Of a stretch of DNA of 60,879 nt, positions 1-13,230 are shown piece by piece. Position 1 is the first letter of the stretch, and each line of letters opens with the position of its first letter. The notes beneath the pieces are model-generated. The model saw only the letters and a list, made by a program, of their open reading frames with translations. It ran no database searches and had not been told where the DNA came from. The translations under genes and the position numbers were made by a program. The stretch lies in assembly GCA_000310025.1 (NCBI GenBank), contig FN648609.1:40254-101132 (forward strand), given 5' to 3'. This DNA comes from Ectocarpus siliculosus. Lineage: Eukaryota; Sar; Phaeophyceae; Ectocarpales; Ectocarpaceae.

Positions 1-522
1 CATCACCGCGCTGCCCTTCGCACCGACGACTTTTGCCGTGCAACCTCCCTCTAGCTCTGGCTCTAACGCGTTTTCGAAGGGGTTTGGCCCGTCCATGTAC
101 ATACCGGGCGTTATTCGATCCATCTGCAAAGCGACGATCTCTTCCTGTACGCTTTTTCTGAGTGCGCTACTTTCTGGTGAAGAAGCGCTTCAAGACGTCA
201 AGCTTCTGGCCAAAGATGAGCCGCGCGCGGGGCTGTCTTGTAGCTGCAACGTACTTGTATTTTCCCCCGTGCCTGGTGTGAGGAAGCCATATTTCGCCTC
301 TTTGCGCTTGGTCGGGCGGATTTGAGACGCAAGGGGTACTCGGGGCCTTCTTGGTTGCGAACTGGTGGGCAATGCGGTGCATGACGTTCCCATTCGGATC
401 CTCCACCTCCGAACACATGTCGTGCATGCGCCCACACAGTCACCTTTAGCACTATTTTGCGCTTCGTTTGGACTCAGTGCCGCAGCTGGAAGCTTGCACA
501 GTTCTCCATCCGCGCACCGCAT
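1..522 (-). pseudogene. Decayed zinc-finger gene of a DNA transposon (runs off the left edge)
   Basis: Reading leftwards from an ATG at 522, the peptide begins MRCADGELCKLP. This matches the start of the intact zinc-finger/HTH gene at 46288 (MPCAEGELC). The match then passes into another frame, which reads MHDMCSEVEDPNGN; the relative at 22169 reads MHGTCGEVEDPDGS. At least one frameshift therefore breaks the Cys-rich domain. Further left (about 180 down to 1) a coding-like stretch contains QEEIVALQMDRITPGMYMDG and continues past the window edge. It belongs to the transposon whose outer end is at 813. The product would have been a transposon-encoded DNA-binding protein; as it stands it is a pseudogene. 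Homology is judged by eye only. Confidence 0.5.
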
Positions 523-560
523 GGTGTGTGTGTGTGTGTGTCTGTGTGTCTGTGTGTCGC
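521..560 (+). repeat. TG microsatellite
   Basis: A TG-rich dinucleotide tract with a few interruptions, just beyond the ATG of the zinc-finger relic. It has no visible function and creates spurious open frames rich in Thr-His. Confidence 0.8.
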
Positions 561-825
561 TGTGTGCTTTTTTGCGAGCATCGAGCATGCTGTGTAAGGG
601 GCTGACCAATGTCGCTGTGTGTGCAAGTAAGTGAAGCGCGCGCTTGGTCTCAGCAAAATTGAAACCGATTACCGCTATTGGTGGCTGAAAACATTTCCGA
701 TAATCGCTATGGACGGCACGATCGGTTTAAACGGTTTTAAACCGCTATTCCGGAGTGCAGCCGTGTTACGTAAGCGCTATTCAGGGCATCCCGCTAAACC
801 GGGCCCAAAACTGTACTAATCTCGG

Positions 826-1155
826 ACGACCAAGCACCGGCAAGAATGGCTGCCGGGTGCAATTTCTGTTACCACCGCATGTGACGAGTCATGGCCGTGC
901 ATGCGATCGCATTGCAAGCTGCGATGGTCGCAGGTCGTTGCGATATCAAACATGGTCGTGCGTGCTCTTTTCAATACTCATTTGGCGACCAAGCACGGGA
1001 AAAATCGGCGCTTTGTCCAATTGCTCTCACCATATGTGGCGCCGCACGGTCGTGCGTGCACTTTTCATTACTCATTTGTTGACCAGCAAGCACCGGCAAT
1101 AATGGCTGCTCCGTAATATGTTGCTCCCATATGCGACGTCGCATAATCTCCATCG
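826..1155 (+). repeat. Three diverged tandem-like units
   Basis: Units starting near 826, 988 and 1081 share GACCAAGCACCGGCAA-like openings, followed by ATGGCTGC/TCGGCGC, then CCACCGCATGTG/CACCATATGTG/CCCATATGCG, and a GTCATGGCCGTGCATG-like block. The spacing is not perfectly regular, so this is an old, diverged repeat rather than a clean minisatellite. Confidence 0.5.
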
Positions 1156-4100
1156 AACCCATTTGATGGGGGACGGAAGTTCTACCCCGCTTTGTCCGAG
1201 CGCCGTCTCATCTGTCCAGAGTGAGACCGGTTGGGTCAACCCGTTGTCCGATAAACACCGCGTCCAACAATCTACTGATTGCGACTTTTTTCGTGGAAGG
1301 GATGGTGCACTTCGACGTTACCAGGGGTTGATGCGGGGCAAAGCCCTGGTTGACCCGTGATTGCGTGTGCGACCACTCTTAACTGCATCTGACGATCAAG
1401 TTTGTTGGTGTGTTGTTATCCCATGGCCACGGCGACGGCGGACATGCAGGATGATTGTACGTACTCCCATCACCGCGTCGCCGTCGCCGCCGTGTACTGT
1501 TGCTGAAGGCTTCTTTATCGAAAATGAGGCTCGCACGTTCGATCGCACGTATGTCATGCAGTTGGCCGATCCAATCCGCTCGTTAAATCCGCCGTGATGT
1601 ATGGTCTCCGCCGTGAATCAACCACGCCGCTCGCAAGTGTTGTTGGTCCACGGAACTATGAGCTCCATTTGCCGTGTTTGGCGGCCGAACTGGTTGTTGT
1701 AGCAGCTCAACCATAGATGAGCGGGTGGTCACTCCTTGAGGTCACAGCGCTGTTTTATAGTTTTTTTGGTTGCGCGAGAGTGCGAAAGCTCAAAACATGC
1801 TGCACCGCACGAGATGCATGCCTCTTTTTCATCTCCATATTCAGCACAGGTTGCGAAGCATACGAGTTTTTTCCCTTTTCACTCGTCGACCCCGTTTCCG
1901 ACAGTCACTGTATATCTAGGCGTCGAATCGACACCCCTTCTGCCGTGCTCTAAACTATCAAATCTATACGTAGTTGTTGGTTATGACCTTTTTGACCGTG
2001 TCGACATCCCTTCGGTTTCTGTCTTCCAATGGGGCGGGTGACCCCCGTCTCCTCAAATAGGATATTTTCGCTCCTCCAGGATAGGAAGACCTTGGTGACG
2101 GAGGTAGCCAATTTACCTATGCATACAGCCAATACCTTTTTTCTCAGATCTCGCCGGCAGTGATTTACGTGTACAGTAGTACGGCACCAGGGAGCGCTGA
2201 GCTGCGGAATATATCGGTTTAGCTACTACCTGATTTCCCGAGCCTCCGTTTTCCCGCCACAGTGAAGTATACGACTCGACTTTGTTGGTTGGCGCCACAT
2301 GCCATGACTGGGTACGCAGTTTTTCAGTTTGACCCATCGTTCAGTGCAACGCTTTGCAACAGCCTTTGGTCCTCGATAAGTTTCACTTCCTGTCGCCTTG
2401 AGACCGTCTTGCCGCTGGTCGGGTTGCAGTACGGTCATGGCTCGGATATAACAGTGTCGAAATCGTGAGTCTTGAACTCGACACGGTTACAGTTGGGTAC
2501 CCTCTTATGGCGGTGGTAGAGCAGAAGAAGGTAGAGGGCCGTTGTTTCACCACCCTCTGATGTCGGAGCCATTTCTACAAGGTGATTTCCGCTGTATCAG
2601 GACGCACCAGCCTAGTCGGCCGCCCCATATGCATCGGGAGAAATCACGTCGTGACACAAATGAATTACGTTCCACCGTCTCAACACTTGATAGTGCCGGG
2701 TGTCCGGTACCAAATATGCGGCCTTATTCACGGACCACCATTTTATTGATCTATTGAACAAGTCAGGCCGTGAGAAAACACATGATTGGGAGAGGGACGG
2801 CTTCGGCGGCGAGAACATCATTACCTGGCAGTCCGTCCAACTAATGACACCGTTTTTTTTTCCTTTTCCCACTTCCAACCCCTGTTCGAAATACGTTGTT
2901 GTTGACATTTCATCAACAACGTTGCCGGTCGAACCGCTGCGGACGCCCTTCCGTGTGCACGGGCCAAATACCCCACCAGGGGACACACAGCGACGAACCA
3001 GTAGACAACAAATGAAACCACACACGATTTCACCGACACACGATAGAAGACAACATGTATGAAGATCGCAAACAGTCACGCGTCGTCGGCGATATTTCGG
3101 GCAACGACCTTCCATGCTATCGAGCCCAATGTTCGTGCTCGGCACGCGATGCCAAAAATTTTGACTCATGACAAGATAACCATCATTGATCATTGCACCG
3201 GCCAAGGGTCGCGAGGTGTATTTGGTCGGCAACACTAATTGACGATGTGAACATTATGTCGTTGGGTGCACACATGTACGTGCCGGACGTTTTTCGAAAC
3301 GTGATAAAGCACAGAAAAGCCGTCACACCCAAAGTGACATATTTGCTCGCACCTATGATGGCACACTTGTCTCACATCTCGCCAGCAATACACTCCTAGC
3401 GGTAGGTAAGGTAGAACAGCATTACTTTCATGGCGAATGCTACTGGGCTCCAATTTTTGCTGCGAGCACCTTGCCCACCAGGCTTTGCCACTGCTTGCAA
3501 TCTGAACCTGCTTGTTAAAAACACGACCAGTTTTGCCAGCTCTATGCATTGTATATGTACGCAAGGCTTTTCCATGTGTTGCAGGCACAACTCCCGTCCC
3601 ACTCCCCTTTTCTTTTTCCGCAGCAGTAGACCTTACACCCGAAAACAGCACTGCTGTGCTGCTCTCAAGTTCTGAACTTGGGGGGGCGGGGCGTCAGTTG
3701 ACGGAGGGCACACAATGAAGGCATTCCGCCTTTGACTTGAAGAGTTGAATTTTGCGGTGAGTTTTTGAAGAGCGGGCCGCACGACGTGGCCACTGTTTAG
3801 ATCGTTAGTCGGTTCGGGTGCATATTTGCAACAGGATGCGCGTGTTCTCCTCAGAGGTATCTTCTCCTTGAATATGTACGTCCCCAGTCCGAAAATTTGC
3901 TGCATGTAGTGTTTTGACGGAAATTCTCCGCAAGTGCGTCGTCCGACGCCCTCTACGCGTTGGGCTTGAGAAAGCTGCGCTTGGAGTTTTTTCCTGCCTT
4001 CATACTGCCATAGCCAAAGGAAACGCGCGAAGCAAAAAACAAGACCACTGACGAGTACCTCGATGATTTTGTAGCCGTTCGTTGTAGCCGTTCTCGGTGA

Positions 4101-7100
4101 GGATTGGCCTTATGATGCGAAATAGAAAAGCGTACACGGCTATTCCGTTATTGCGATTATTGCTCGCAGTATATCACGTGATGCCTGGGTTCGCGACATT
4201 CTGCCAACATTGAAGATAGCGGAAGGTGGACACGGATATCCCCGTGAATCGCCGCCGCGTGTTCCATGTGGTCGTTTGCTGCACATGTTGCATTGTTTGA
4301 CCGTGTGCTCTTCCACACAAGACGGGTGGTAGTAGCGTGAAAGTTGCGTTTCTGCGTAGGGCAGCCGTCGATCGATTCGTAGGCATAACCGTTTTCTAGA
4401 GTGATACCTGCGGGAAACGGGCGTCGACGGGAAAGCGGCGTCAACAGAGGAAGACCCAAGGAAATCGCGCAGCACAGAGCGCGGGACAATAAACACGCCG
4501 TGGTGCGTACAATTCGCTTCAAAGTTTCGCTTTATAGAAGGATGTGGCGGTATCGGCCGTGATACGACAGGGATGTCACTTGCACCTTGTCTACGTTGAG
4601 GCCCAGTCGTCATCCACGTCCACGATGCCTTCACACACAAGGATGAGTATATATTTCCCTACCAGGGTTGTCTTCAGCAGGTTATGATGCTGGGGTGCTG
4701 GCGGCAGGTAAAGTTCTGCGAGGATTTTCGAGCACGTATGTTGCTTGAGCAACAGAGGAAAAATCGAGACTTTTCACTTTTCGGTGTACTTACCATATAA
4801 CGGCAGCATCTTCGCGAGCACCCGGAAGTCGGACGCTAATGTGTTCAAACGTGTAGCTCTCTTTCGACACGATAGAACGTTATCGTACAGGGCCCATCTT
4901 GGATTGATTCGAACGCGAAGGGCCCACGGTCGCGAGACCTATTGCCCAACACACGCACGAACAGTAAGCTCACGTAGGCGTTTCAGATGCATAAAAAAAA
5001 CGTTTGAACAAACCGCGTGCTCGTGTTGACGGCATGGTGTCTTGCCGGGTGTCACCACGTTGCCGACATGAGTGTGTGTGCGTCAAGTCTTGCTCGCCGC
5101 CACCTCTTCGATTCTTCACGGATGGTATATTTGGTTCGCATCGAAAAAAACAGTGCGGACCCGGGCAAAGAAACTTCGACCTCCCTACTACTTGAGAGGG
5201 GTAACGCCTCTTGTGTTCGGTGTACTGTGCGTTCGTCCATCTTTCTGGACTTGTGTGCCCACTTTTCTATGGGTATTCAACGGTCCAGCCAGGGTCACGA
5301 AGGAGGTTACGGTATTCATCGCGTTGCGGTGAAATATCACGGTCGATCTTGGCGGTGCGCAATCTCATTGATTGCCACGTTCTGAATCAAACTCCTGCGT
5401 GCCTGCCCATGGCATTAGGAATCTATCGATGTTTAGTGGCAGACGGCAGCTCAGGCTCCAGAAGGTGTGAGCTTGTTGCATGCCTGTACCTCTTGCGAAC
5501 GTTTTCGCCCTCTTCGTGACACGCAAGTCCTCGACGTACTTTCTCTTCTTTTATCTCTACGCGAGCGGTTGACCTACACGAGCACCTTGGTTCGGCCTGT
5601 TGAGACCGAGGATTTTGGCAAACAAACACTGACACGTGCCCCCCGCGCAACACTGCTAGTGCCAAGCTGCGTGCTTCCTTGGATCGAAGTCACTAATACT
5701 GCGTGAAACGCCGCTATGAAGATTGCCCGCGCTCCTGTGCCTGTGCTAGAAATTATTGCTGGCACTGCTCTGTTGGAGTTGTCGTCAACGTCCACAGGCA
5801 ACAATGGGAATAAAGAATTGCGGTAGGCGGTGTTTTCATGGGTATGCCCACCAACTGGTGATTCACTTCGAAAATATGTGCGTCAGGTCTTTAGATCCTG
5901 TAATTTTTCGTGTCTCGCCTTCCCGCCTGCATACAGAACGCGCCGGCCGTCAAGCACCTCTAGTTTTGGCTGAAGCGGTGATCAGTTCCCGTAATATGTC
6001 ATGCTACGAACGGACGCTCTATAGACGTTCACCCTTCTAGACGCTCTATAAGCGTTCACCCTCTCGAGTCCGCGGGTTGCTTCGTGTTTTTGGTCCGAAC
6101 AACAAAGCGTCTGCTCATTGGGAAGGCTGTGTAGTCCCGATGTACAAAGGCCGACTTGGCTTGAGTATCGAAAATGTTCCCAAATGTGCTGGAGGCAGTT
6201 TTATTGCTGAAGCCAAGTCAGCAGCAATTGGTGCCACCCGGCCGGACATCAGGTGGCCCTGCAACAGAGGAGCTGATGTATGAAGGTTTTACGGGTCGAG
6301 TGAAACCTTTGCTTCTCCGCGGTTTAAGTTAACGGCTTCCGCTGGTGGTGGCGCTGGCGCTGCTGGGGCCGCCGCTGGCGCTGCTTGCAGAAGTACAAGG
6401 GAGTGCTGTAGGTGCACTGATGAGCTTGGGATGCATATGGTTTTTTATCGGTAACTTTTGTTGTGCTACTTTTGCTCTTTTTGCAACGCTGTTAGCGTGG
6501 TGCGTTCCGACAACACCGGTCACCGAACCCTGTGAACCTTCAAACAATGGAATTGTTCGGCAGCTGATCTATTCGGGCGTAGCTCTCGAACCTCCGGAAG
6601 AAGCACACCTGGGTTGTGTATTCACCCCTCAAGAGTCGCTGTTGTGTGAATTGCTCGCAAGACAGTTCAACCAATCCAGCCAACTTGAACAGCAAGTAAT
6701 GATGCGACAGCCTCGCTCGACGTCATTGATGTTGCCTACACAGACTTTGTGTCGCAACAGAAGCGCTTCTGTTCAGACCAATTCTCACCAGGTGGACAAG
6801 GTTGCGCTGGAAACCACAGGAACGCGGGCGGAAATTCGTGGCCCAGGCACGACCCTTGTCGCGGAAAACCCAGGGGAATTGACGTGAAAAACGCAAGGAA
6901 AGATGGGTATGAAACGACGCTGCTGTTGCTGTTGTTGTCGTTGTCTTCACATATACAACAACGATCTGGTGTCTGTTCAGATCCGAACTACAAAATGTAG
7001 TAGACGCTACGTGACTGTCCAGCGTGCCCCGGCTGCAGATACCGTCAGCATACACAAAACGAGACGAACATACACGCACAGACATGAGAAAGCAGAGCGG

Positions 7101-8762
7101 TTTTTGAATGGCCCCAAGAAAGACAAAACGGCGAAGAAAAAAAGGATGCTTAAGGTCCACAGGGCGCGTCAAGTAGTTTCGCGTCCCAGTATTACTTTAA
7201 ACAGCACCTCGTTTCACCAGCCTACCCCCGTCGTAGCAGACTCTTTCGCGCTCCTTGCGTCTCCCTGCAATAGCAATGGTATCAACCTGCAAGAACACAT
7301 CTTTGGATCGCGAAACCGGTTCTGAAAGACTGCAGATGGCGCCCGCACTTGAGACCCGCTGATTTTTTGTGAGGCTCATCGCTTATTGGCTGCCATAAAC
7401 AGAGCACGCGCTGTTGTTTTCCATCATGTTATTTTTGCAGCGGGCATCCACAGAGAACTCGGGGTTCTTGCTCATTACTATAGACGCCGAGATTCCCATG
7501 CAGGGGACAGGGATACATCTATTTCTGGGTAGATAATTACCTGCGCTGAGGGCAGCGTGCCAACAGGAAGAACACCTCTCTCGGTACAATCTCTGTATCC
7601 AACGCACCGCAGCTTCCGCGTGCACTACATAGGGTTAGAAACACAGAAGCGACAGGCATCGTCACAACACGCACGTTCCTCGTGGGGCTGTCACCAACTC
7701 ACACCGAGAGCACCACAGCGACAACAGCTCATAAGGAGCAGCATGCCGTCCTTCCTCTGGCCAACCAAGAAGGGTCACGTGAGGTGTTCGTTCATGTCCT
7801 GTCCGCGTTACCGACGCCCGTCGCATCTAGCTACCGTGTTGAGGCCGGACGTTCTCCCCTCGCGATGGTACAGAACCACCTTCCAGCTCCATGGTGCTCC
7901 CTTCAAACGAAAGCCCACACGCTCTCATCAAAGCATCCGGAGATATTGCTGGTGTACTGTTTGGACGGCATGATCTTTCATGCAGCAAGAGTTTGGTAGC
8001 TCGAAATCCACACGGTAGTCGTCAAAGTGCAGTTTACGCTGCTGAGACTGCACAGTGATCAGCCCAAGAAACCAACCCCAGGTCAGTCTAACGAGTATTC
8101 GGAGCTGCAGAAATGGACTGCCAAGAGCACCGCGGGCGTTGGACGCATAATGGTAAAAAGTCCGGTGTGCATACCTTGGATCTCATCGTCCAGGCCCATG
8201 GGGGTCATCTTCCGTCTAGAAGACCCAGCTTGTCGTTTTGACTGCGGGCCGTGTCTGCGAAGAGGAGCATTGAAAATCACACCAAGGAGTGTCACCGTTG
8301 TCCCTAAAACGCTGTTTTTTCATCGATGTAAGGGGTATTGTTAACGCAACGACACTAAGAGCGCTTTTTTTCACGGAATGGTGAAAAGAAGATCCGATTG
8401 TTTTTCGCTTGTTCTAATCGTGATGTCATCGCGAAAAGTACGTTTCCTTCCCTGAATACACGTTTTGTTCGACGCACAACAGGTTGACATGGTATTGCTC
8501 ACCATAGAGCAGCGGTGAAAGCGCAATGAGCAGCACCCGACACAGAGGACAACGCACTTAGAAAGATCCCGTCCACCTGGCCTGCTGTTTTTGTTCTCAG
8601 CAACAACAGGCGCAGGGCAGAGTGTCGCCACCTGGGTGTTCCTTGCGATTTCTTCAGTTTGCCAGCTCATTTTTCACGGTTGCGACTCCCATCTTTGACC
8701 ACCACCCGCCCAAAGGTAGACGAGCTCAACAAGCATAGGGTGGCAGCCGCGCTGACGGCCAG

Positions 8763-9040
8763 CATCATATAGATGGCCAATCCGAAAGAATTAGCGTGTC
8801 GGAGGCCCTGTTGCTCTACTGCTGCGTGGTGCCGTGGACTGATGTTGATGCGTCCGACCAAAAACAGATCATCTCGCCGCATTGTTTCCGACGGCATTTT
8901 GGTGAAGTGGCACACGTCTCTCACACACTTTATTGAGCAGTACCCAAGCACCCAATACCCACGAAGCAGCACGACGCCGGGAGATGATATCATATAGACA
9001 GCCGAACCGGAATCAGCGCGTTGGAGGTCTTGTTGCTGTT
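8763..9040. repeat. Diverged direct duplication
   Basis: The segment at 8763-8815 (CATCATATAGATGGCC followed by AATCCGAAAG) recurs with substitutions at 8986-9040 (TATCATATAGACAGCC followed by GAACCGGAAT). Both copies end in GAGG-CCT/TCT-TGTTGCT. The unit is about 50 bp with a spacing of about 223 bp. No function is evident. Confidence 0.5.
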
Positions 9041-10530
9041 GTAACTCGTTCTACTGTTTCCGTGTTTGCTATGTGTGATTGAAAAAAGAAACAGCACCAA
9101 CAGCAGCAGCTGAAGACGAGAGCACCACGCAATGCCTAGTCTTGGGGCCAAGAACGGACTGAACGCCGTTTCTGCCGCTTGTCCATCTCCACAACAGACC
9201 TGGACGTGAGTCTGACAGGTCTTTCTAGCGTTCTCAGTGATGTTACAGCGCCCGCGGTGCGCTTGTCCGATGCTTCTGTCAAAAGCACGGATTCGTTTTA
9301 AGTAGCAAGCCCCCCAAATACCCGGCTCCTTCTGTTCACGTTTTCGGGGAAAAACGTCTCCATATATGTTCACGAAAACACGGTTCCGTTTTTTTTTTTC
9401 GTGTTTTATTGGTCGGTAACAAAAGCCCTAAATTGTCTGTGGAAGCAACAGCAGCAGCAATAATAGGCAGAATACATGCACAGATTTTGAATGATATGCA
9501 TTTCACGGCAGCAGTGGTCGATCGCCTCCAAACAAACTCACATCAAAGAATGATACCTCTTCCTTTTAACTGTCGAAGTTGGTCATGCTGCTGCGATATT
9601 TTGTCTCAACGGGAATAATCATCGTGGTTACCCTCCACGCACTCATCGTGACATGCACACAGCGTGGCACGCACACGCATAGTGGCTACGCCGTCAACAA
9701 GCGGACACCCCTCCCCGCGCGCACCAGTATCATTTTGTGAGGTCCCCTCTTCCCCAGGTTCGATCGAGTGTCGTCGCGTCGATCACTGTCATCATGTGGA
9801 AGCTACCCTAACCCTATCGCACACGGGTGCCGTGGCCCGCACAAATTCGTACACGGTATGCATACATGCACAACAATGATGGATGGATATGGATAGGTGT
9901 GGAGAGACTTGACCCAGCAGCAGTCGGGGCAACGCGACCATACACACAGTGAGTGATGCGACGGTAGGTGGGTCACCTCATCATACACTTTTGGGTAGTG
10001 AGATACAACCTGTTGGCCGAGTCTTATTTCGCCCCATGATCGCCGAACAAGACTACCACGTTTTCTCCGAAGAGTGTAACGATTGGGACTTTACCCCAAC
10101 AGTGCACCCCCCTGCCGTAGCATCACTCAAGTGGCGACTTGTTTGAAATAATAGTTTGCCTGCTTCGTGAACGTGGCATCATTTTGAGGCAGACAGGACG
10201 TTCGTGCGTGGAAGTAGGCAGTCGAAAGTAGCCGTTACGTGAGACGCAGTTGGCATTATCTCGAGGGTATCGTTGAGAGACTTTGGATAAATGTGCGGAG
10301 CCCCCGTTTTCTCTCGAATATATCAGGGTATTCCTCCGTCTCTCTCTCTCTATCTCATGTTCTCTTCTTTGTTGCGAGCTAATACGCACAACAGCTAATC
10401 CGCAACCCCAAGTCCGCCTCTCACGATTTTGCAAGCTTCGCTGTGTATGTGCATCTTTCATGGCGGGTTGTGCGCGTTGTATTGGAAGTAACGGTAACAC
10501 GCAAGCGAAAATCGAGTAGAATATCAAAAG

Positions 10531-10602
10531 GGCGGCATAGCCAAGTGGCAAGGCCGGGGGTTGCCAAACCCTCTCATCCCCAGTTCGATTCTGGGTGTCG
10601 TC
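10531..10602 (+). tRNA. tRNA gene, anticodon GCC (predicted tRNA-Gly)
   Basis: A 72-nt cloverleaf can be drawn. The acceptor GGCGGCA pairs with TGTCGTC (two G-U pairs). The A-box-like TAGCCAAGTGG covers the D arm, whose stem is GCC/GGC. The anticodon loop is TTGCCAA, giving anticodon GCC after U33. The T arm is CCCAG-TTCGATT-CTGGG. The anticodon stem GGGGG/ACCCT has a G-A mismatch at its inner pair and a G-U at the outer. A T5 run follows at 10628. The body (GGCGGCATAGCCAAGTGG start, CTGGGTGTCG end) resembles tRNA-Cys more than usual tRNA-Gly, so a Cys-derived anticodon variant or tRNA pseudogene is possible. No intron and no encoded CCA. Confidence 0.78.
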
Positions 10603-10627
10603 ATGGAGATTGATTGGACATTTGTGG

Positions 10628-10632
10628 TTTTT
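10628..10632 (+). terminator. RNA polymerase III T-run terminator
   Basis: A run of five T residues, 26 nt after the tRNA discriminator region. This fits a Pol III terminator for the tRNA at 10531-10602. Confidence 0.55.
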
Positions 10633-13230
10633 GACATTTGTGGTTTTGGCCCCCATCTTGTGCGCGGTCGGAGTTTTGATTGATCGCAAGGTTTTGATAC
10701 GATCGATCTGCGTGGTAGTCGCATCGGTCAACAACAAGCTATCATCCACGTCGAAGGATGATGGTAGTTTTACTCTTTCTTCTCCGTTCCAGTTTTCACT
10801 CTCTCGCAATCACAACGTAACGTGCCCACTGTGATACATGGTATGAAGATCTGGAGCAATGGAAGTTGGTTTTAGCAGAGGCCGGGGATAAATACCGCCG
10901 GGCTCTTTAATCTTGTAAACAGCGCGAGACGATGAGGAGAGAGGAAATTTTACAGCAGTGTAGTCTGAGAACTACATGTGCACGTTAGCTTGTCTCCGAC
11001 AGCAACCATCCGCACAGAGGATGTACCTGTATAAGGAATACCTGCTGGCACATCTTCTATGCCTCATCCCTGAACAGACCACACGGCAAGCGTACATGCT
11101 AGCTGCGCTCGATGCTAGATGCGGACGGGAACCGCCTCTCAGAAGCGCCAGATCAGTAACGACCCACTTAACAAATCGGACCATCATCCACTATCGCACA
11201 AAATGTATTAAAATCGCGTGTACATCTGTACTAGAAATAGAGTACTGTGATCGGAGGTGTAGTCGTGAAAACACTCTCCTCGAGATCGAAAAGTTGCCCA
11301 CAGCAGGCAACACCTCGTTTCGCTCCCAAAGCGGGGAACCACACGCACCGCAATGGAAACAATATCAAGCACCAAGGCAGCGTTAGCATCGGCTCCGGCG
11401 CGCGTTTTCTCTGCTCTCCACCGCGCACGCGGCACAGGGTTGATCACATGTTGAGGGTGTTTATGCATATGTACCCCCGTGGTATTTTGCATTTGGATCT
11501 TACAATGTGATAGCAACTCGACGAGTATCGTGGCGTTGCCTGTCTGAAACTTTCCAGTTTTATAGCGGTAAATGAAGTCGAGGGCGCACACCGCGACACG
11601 CTCGCACACCGAGCACGGCAAAGAGTTCTGTACACAGAGTAGATGCCATAGATGTCACACTCCCTGAACATTTTTTTTTAATTTTCAACGCTCGATTGCT
11701 CCACAGCAGAAAGCGTGGCGTGGCCGGGCGGCGTTGGCGCCGATAGTTTTCGGAAATAAACCTATCGTTTGACATCCTCGTCGTCGTGGACTAACATTAT
11801 TGGCTGTGAATATCGATGATGCGATATATTATGTCACCTACTGCCGGTACATGCCATGCATAAGAACAAGGAGCACCCTCCATACTCCAGTAAGTTTTTG
11901 TATTTTTTCAGTAGTTGAATTGAAACCTCTCATTATACACACCCATGCCATGAAGAAGTCGTTTTATACGCTTAACACTTCATAGGTGCTGCAAAAACTA
12001 TCCATCCATGTGGACGAACCCAGCAGTTCTGTTGTTGCTGTCTTCACAATCAATTACAATCCCGTTCGTTCTGCTCTCTCTACCCAGTACCTTCTTCTTC
12101 TGTCCGTACTACTATGTATGATAGATAGTCTGACACTTGACGCGGTCGATCCCCGCCGTGGTCACAGGCTAACTTACCCAAAAAAGTTACACGAAAACGA
12201 AATTGACCTTAATATGTAGGAAGGGTCCGCAAGTCAACGACAGATTAGTCTAGGACCCCTCGCTCGCTTCAATACGCTATGCGAGGTAGTAGCCGTAGCC
12301 TGGACAATAAAGAAAAATAAGCAAAATAGTAATAGAGGCGACCTCGCGCACACCCGAAAAAACCGTTGGTCTTCGACCGGCACTTCTCACTACGCCCATC
12401 CATGCGCACGCAATTTTTGGACCCGAGGGACTCCATGCTTTCAAGAATGCCGCCAATTATCTCGTTGATCTTTGTCTGTCGTTTACATACATACATGTAG
12501 TGCGCACGTCACACCCGAATGAAAAGGAGACCACACCAGGACGCGCTCTCCGCACGCTGGGAAAGAATCCGGGACTAAATAAATGCGGACCCCAGAAGAT
12601 GCGCTTTTCACAGTAGTAGGTGTCCTCTCCGAAACGAAAGAAACGGACGGGAGAGAGGGAAAAAAGAAAAAAGACAGCTACCAAACTGTTTTGTTGAGCC
12701 TGTTACCCGCAGGGGAGATGTCCCTATATCCTGTCTGGGAAATCGTAGACATACAGGTAGCTTTTTCCGACGATATGAATTCATTGCTAATCTGTCTCTG
12801 ACTCTTTTTTATGATTGAGAAGGATTCGTTGTGTCATACTAAGAACAATAAAAAAAGAAGAGACTTAGTACGCGTTCCCCGTCATGGACATTTAATAAGA
12901 GTCGCATTGTGGTAGTGGCAGGAACCTCTCTCTGCGATCAGGTCAGAAGGCCACCAGTCCCCGGGGCTCTTCTGTTGCACCCACCCATGGACGGACGCAG
13001 CAGTAGTAGCGCATGTCCTGTAGTAGACAACTTACTACTGCTGAAAATATTGGAGACCACGAATCAAACCGACAGGTGGGTCGCGGGTGGGCGGGGGACC
13101 CTAAGAAACAGGCAGACTCAGCCAGTTTACATCCTCACAGTGTCTTGCAGGCAAGAACGAAGGGCGATAAAAAAAGAGAGACCACCAGCGACAAGAAACA
13201 AAGAGGTAGAGGAGGGCAGAGCTAAGAAAC

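Larger units (their letters stand above)
1..813 (-). mobile_element. End of a degraded DNA transposon (CAGT tip, TA flank), left part outside window
   Basis: The outer end lies at 813. On the minus strand it begins CAGTTTTGGGCCCGG and the flanking dinucleotide is TA (814-815), as in Tc1/mariner-pogo type elements. Inside the tip, variants of AATAGCG recur (about 640-790), separated by AT-rich spacers. This mirrors the subterminal TAGTGCC repeats of the intact element at 46031-47833. The block GTTTAGCGGGATGCCC at about 783-798 recurs in opposite orientation at about 21991-22006 in the third family member. The zinc-finger pseudogene at 1-522 lies inside. The other end is not in the window. Confidence 0.5.
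816..10530. other. Long gene-poor stretch
   Basis: No open frame here has a recognisable domain, a coherent exon chain or a paralogue in the window. The longest open frames (minus 2612-3235, 207 aa; plus 6345-6887, 180 aa) look like chance. Visible structure is limited to three diverged copies of a roughly 100-bp unit starting near 826, 988 and 1081 (each opening with GACCA and an AGCAC core), the duplicated segment at 8763/8986, and short homopolymers. Exons shorter than about 100 bp could be missed. Confidence 0.5.

Noticed and set aside
1361-1597. 78-codon plus-strand frame starting with a kinesin-like VRPL motif
   Set aside because: Only four residues match; nothing of the kinesin P-loop follows.
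6345-6887. 180-codon plus-strand frame with a hydrophobic start
   Set aside because: No ATG (it starts GTG), no splice context, no known domain, low-complexity start; not convincing as a gene.
10123-10809. 228-codon open frame on the minus strand
   Set aside because: It runs antisense through the tRNA gene at 10531-10602 and has no recognisable domain; it is chance.
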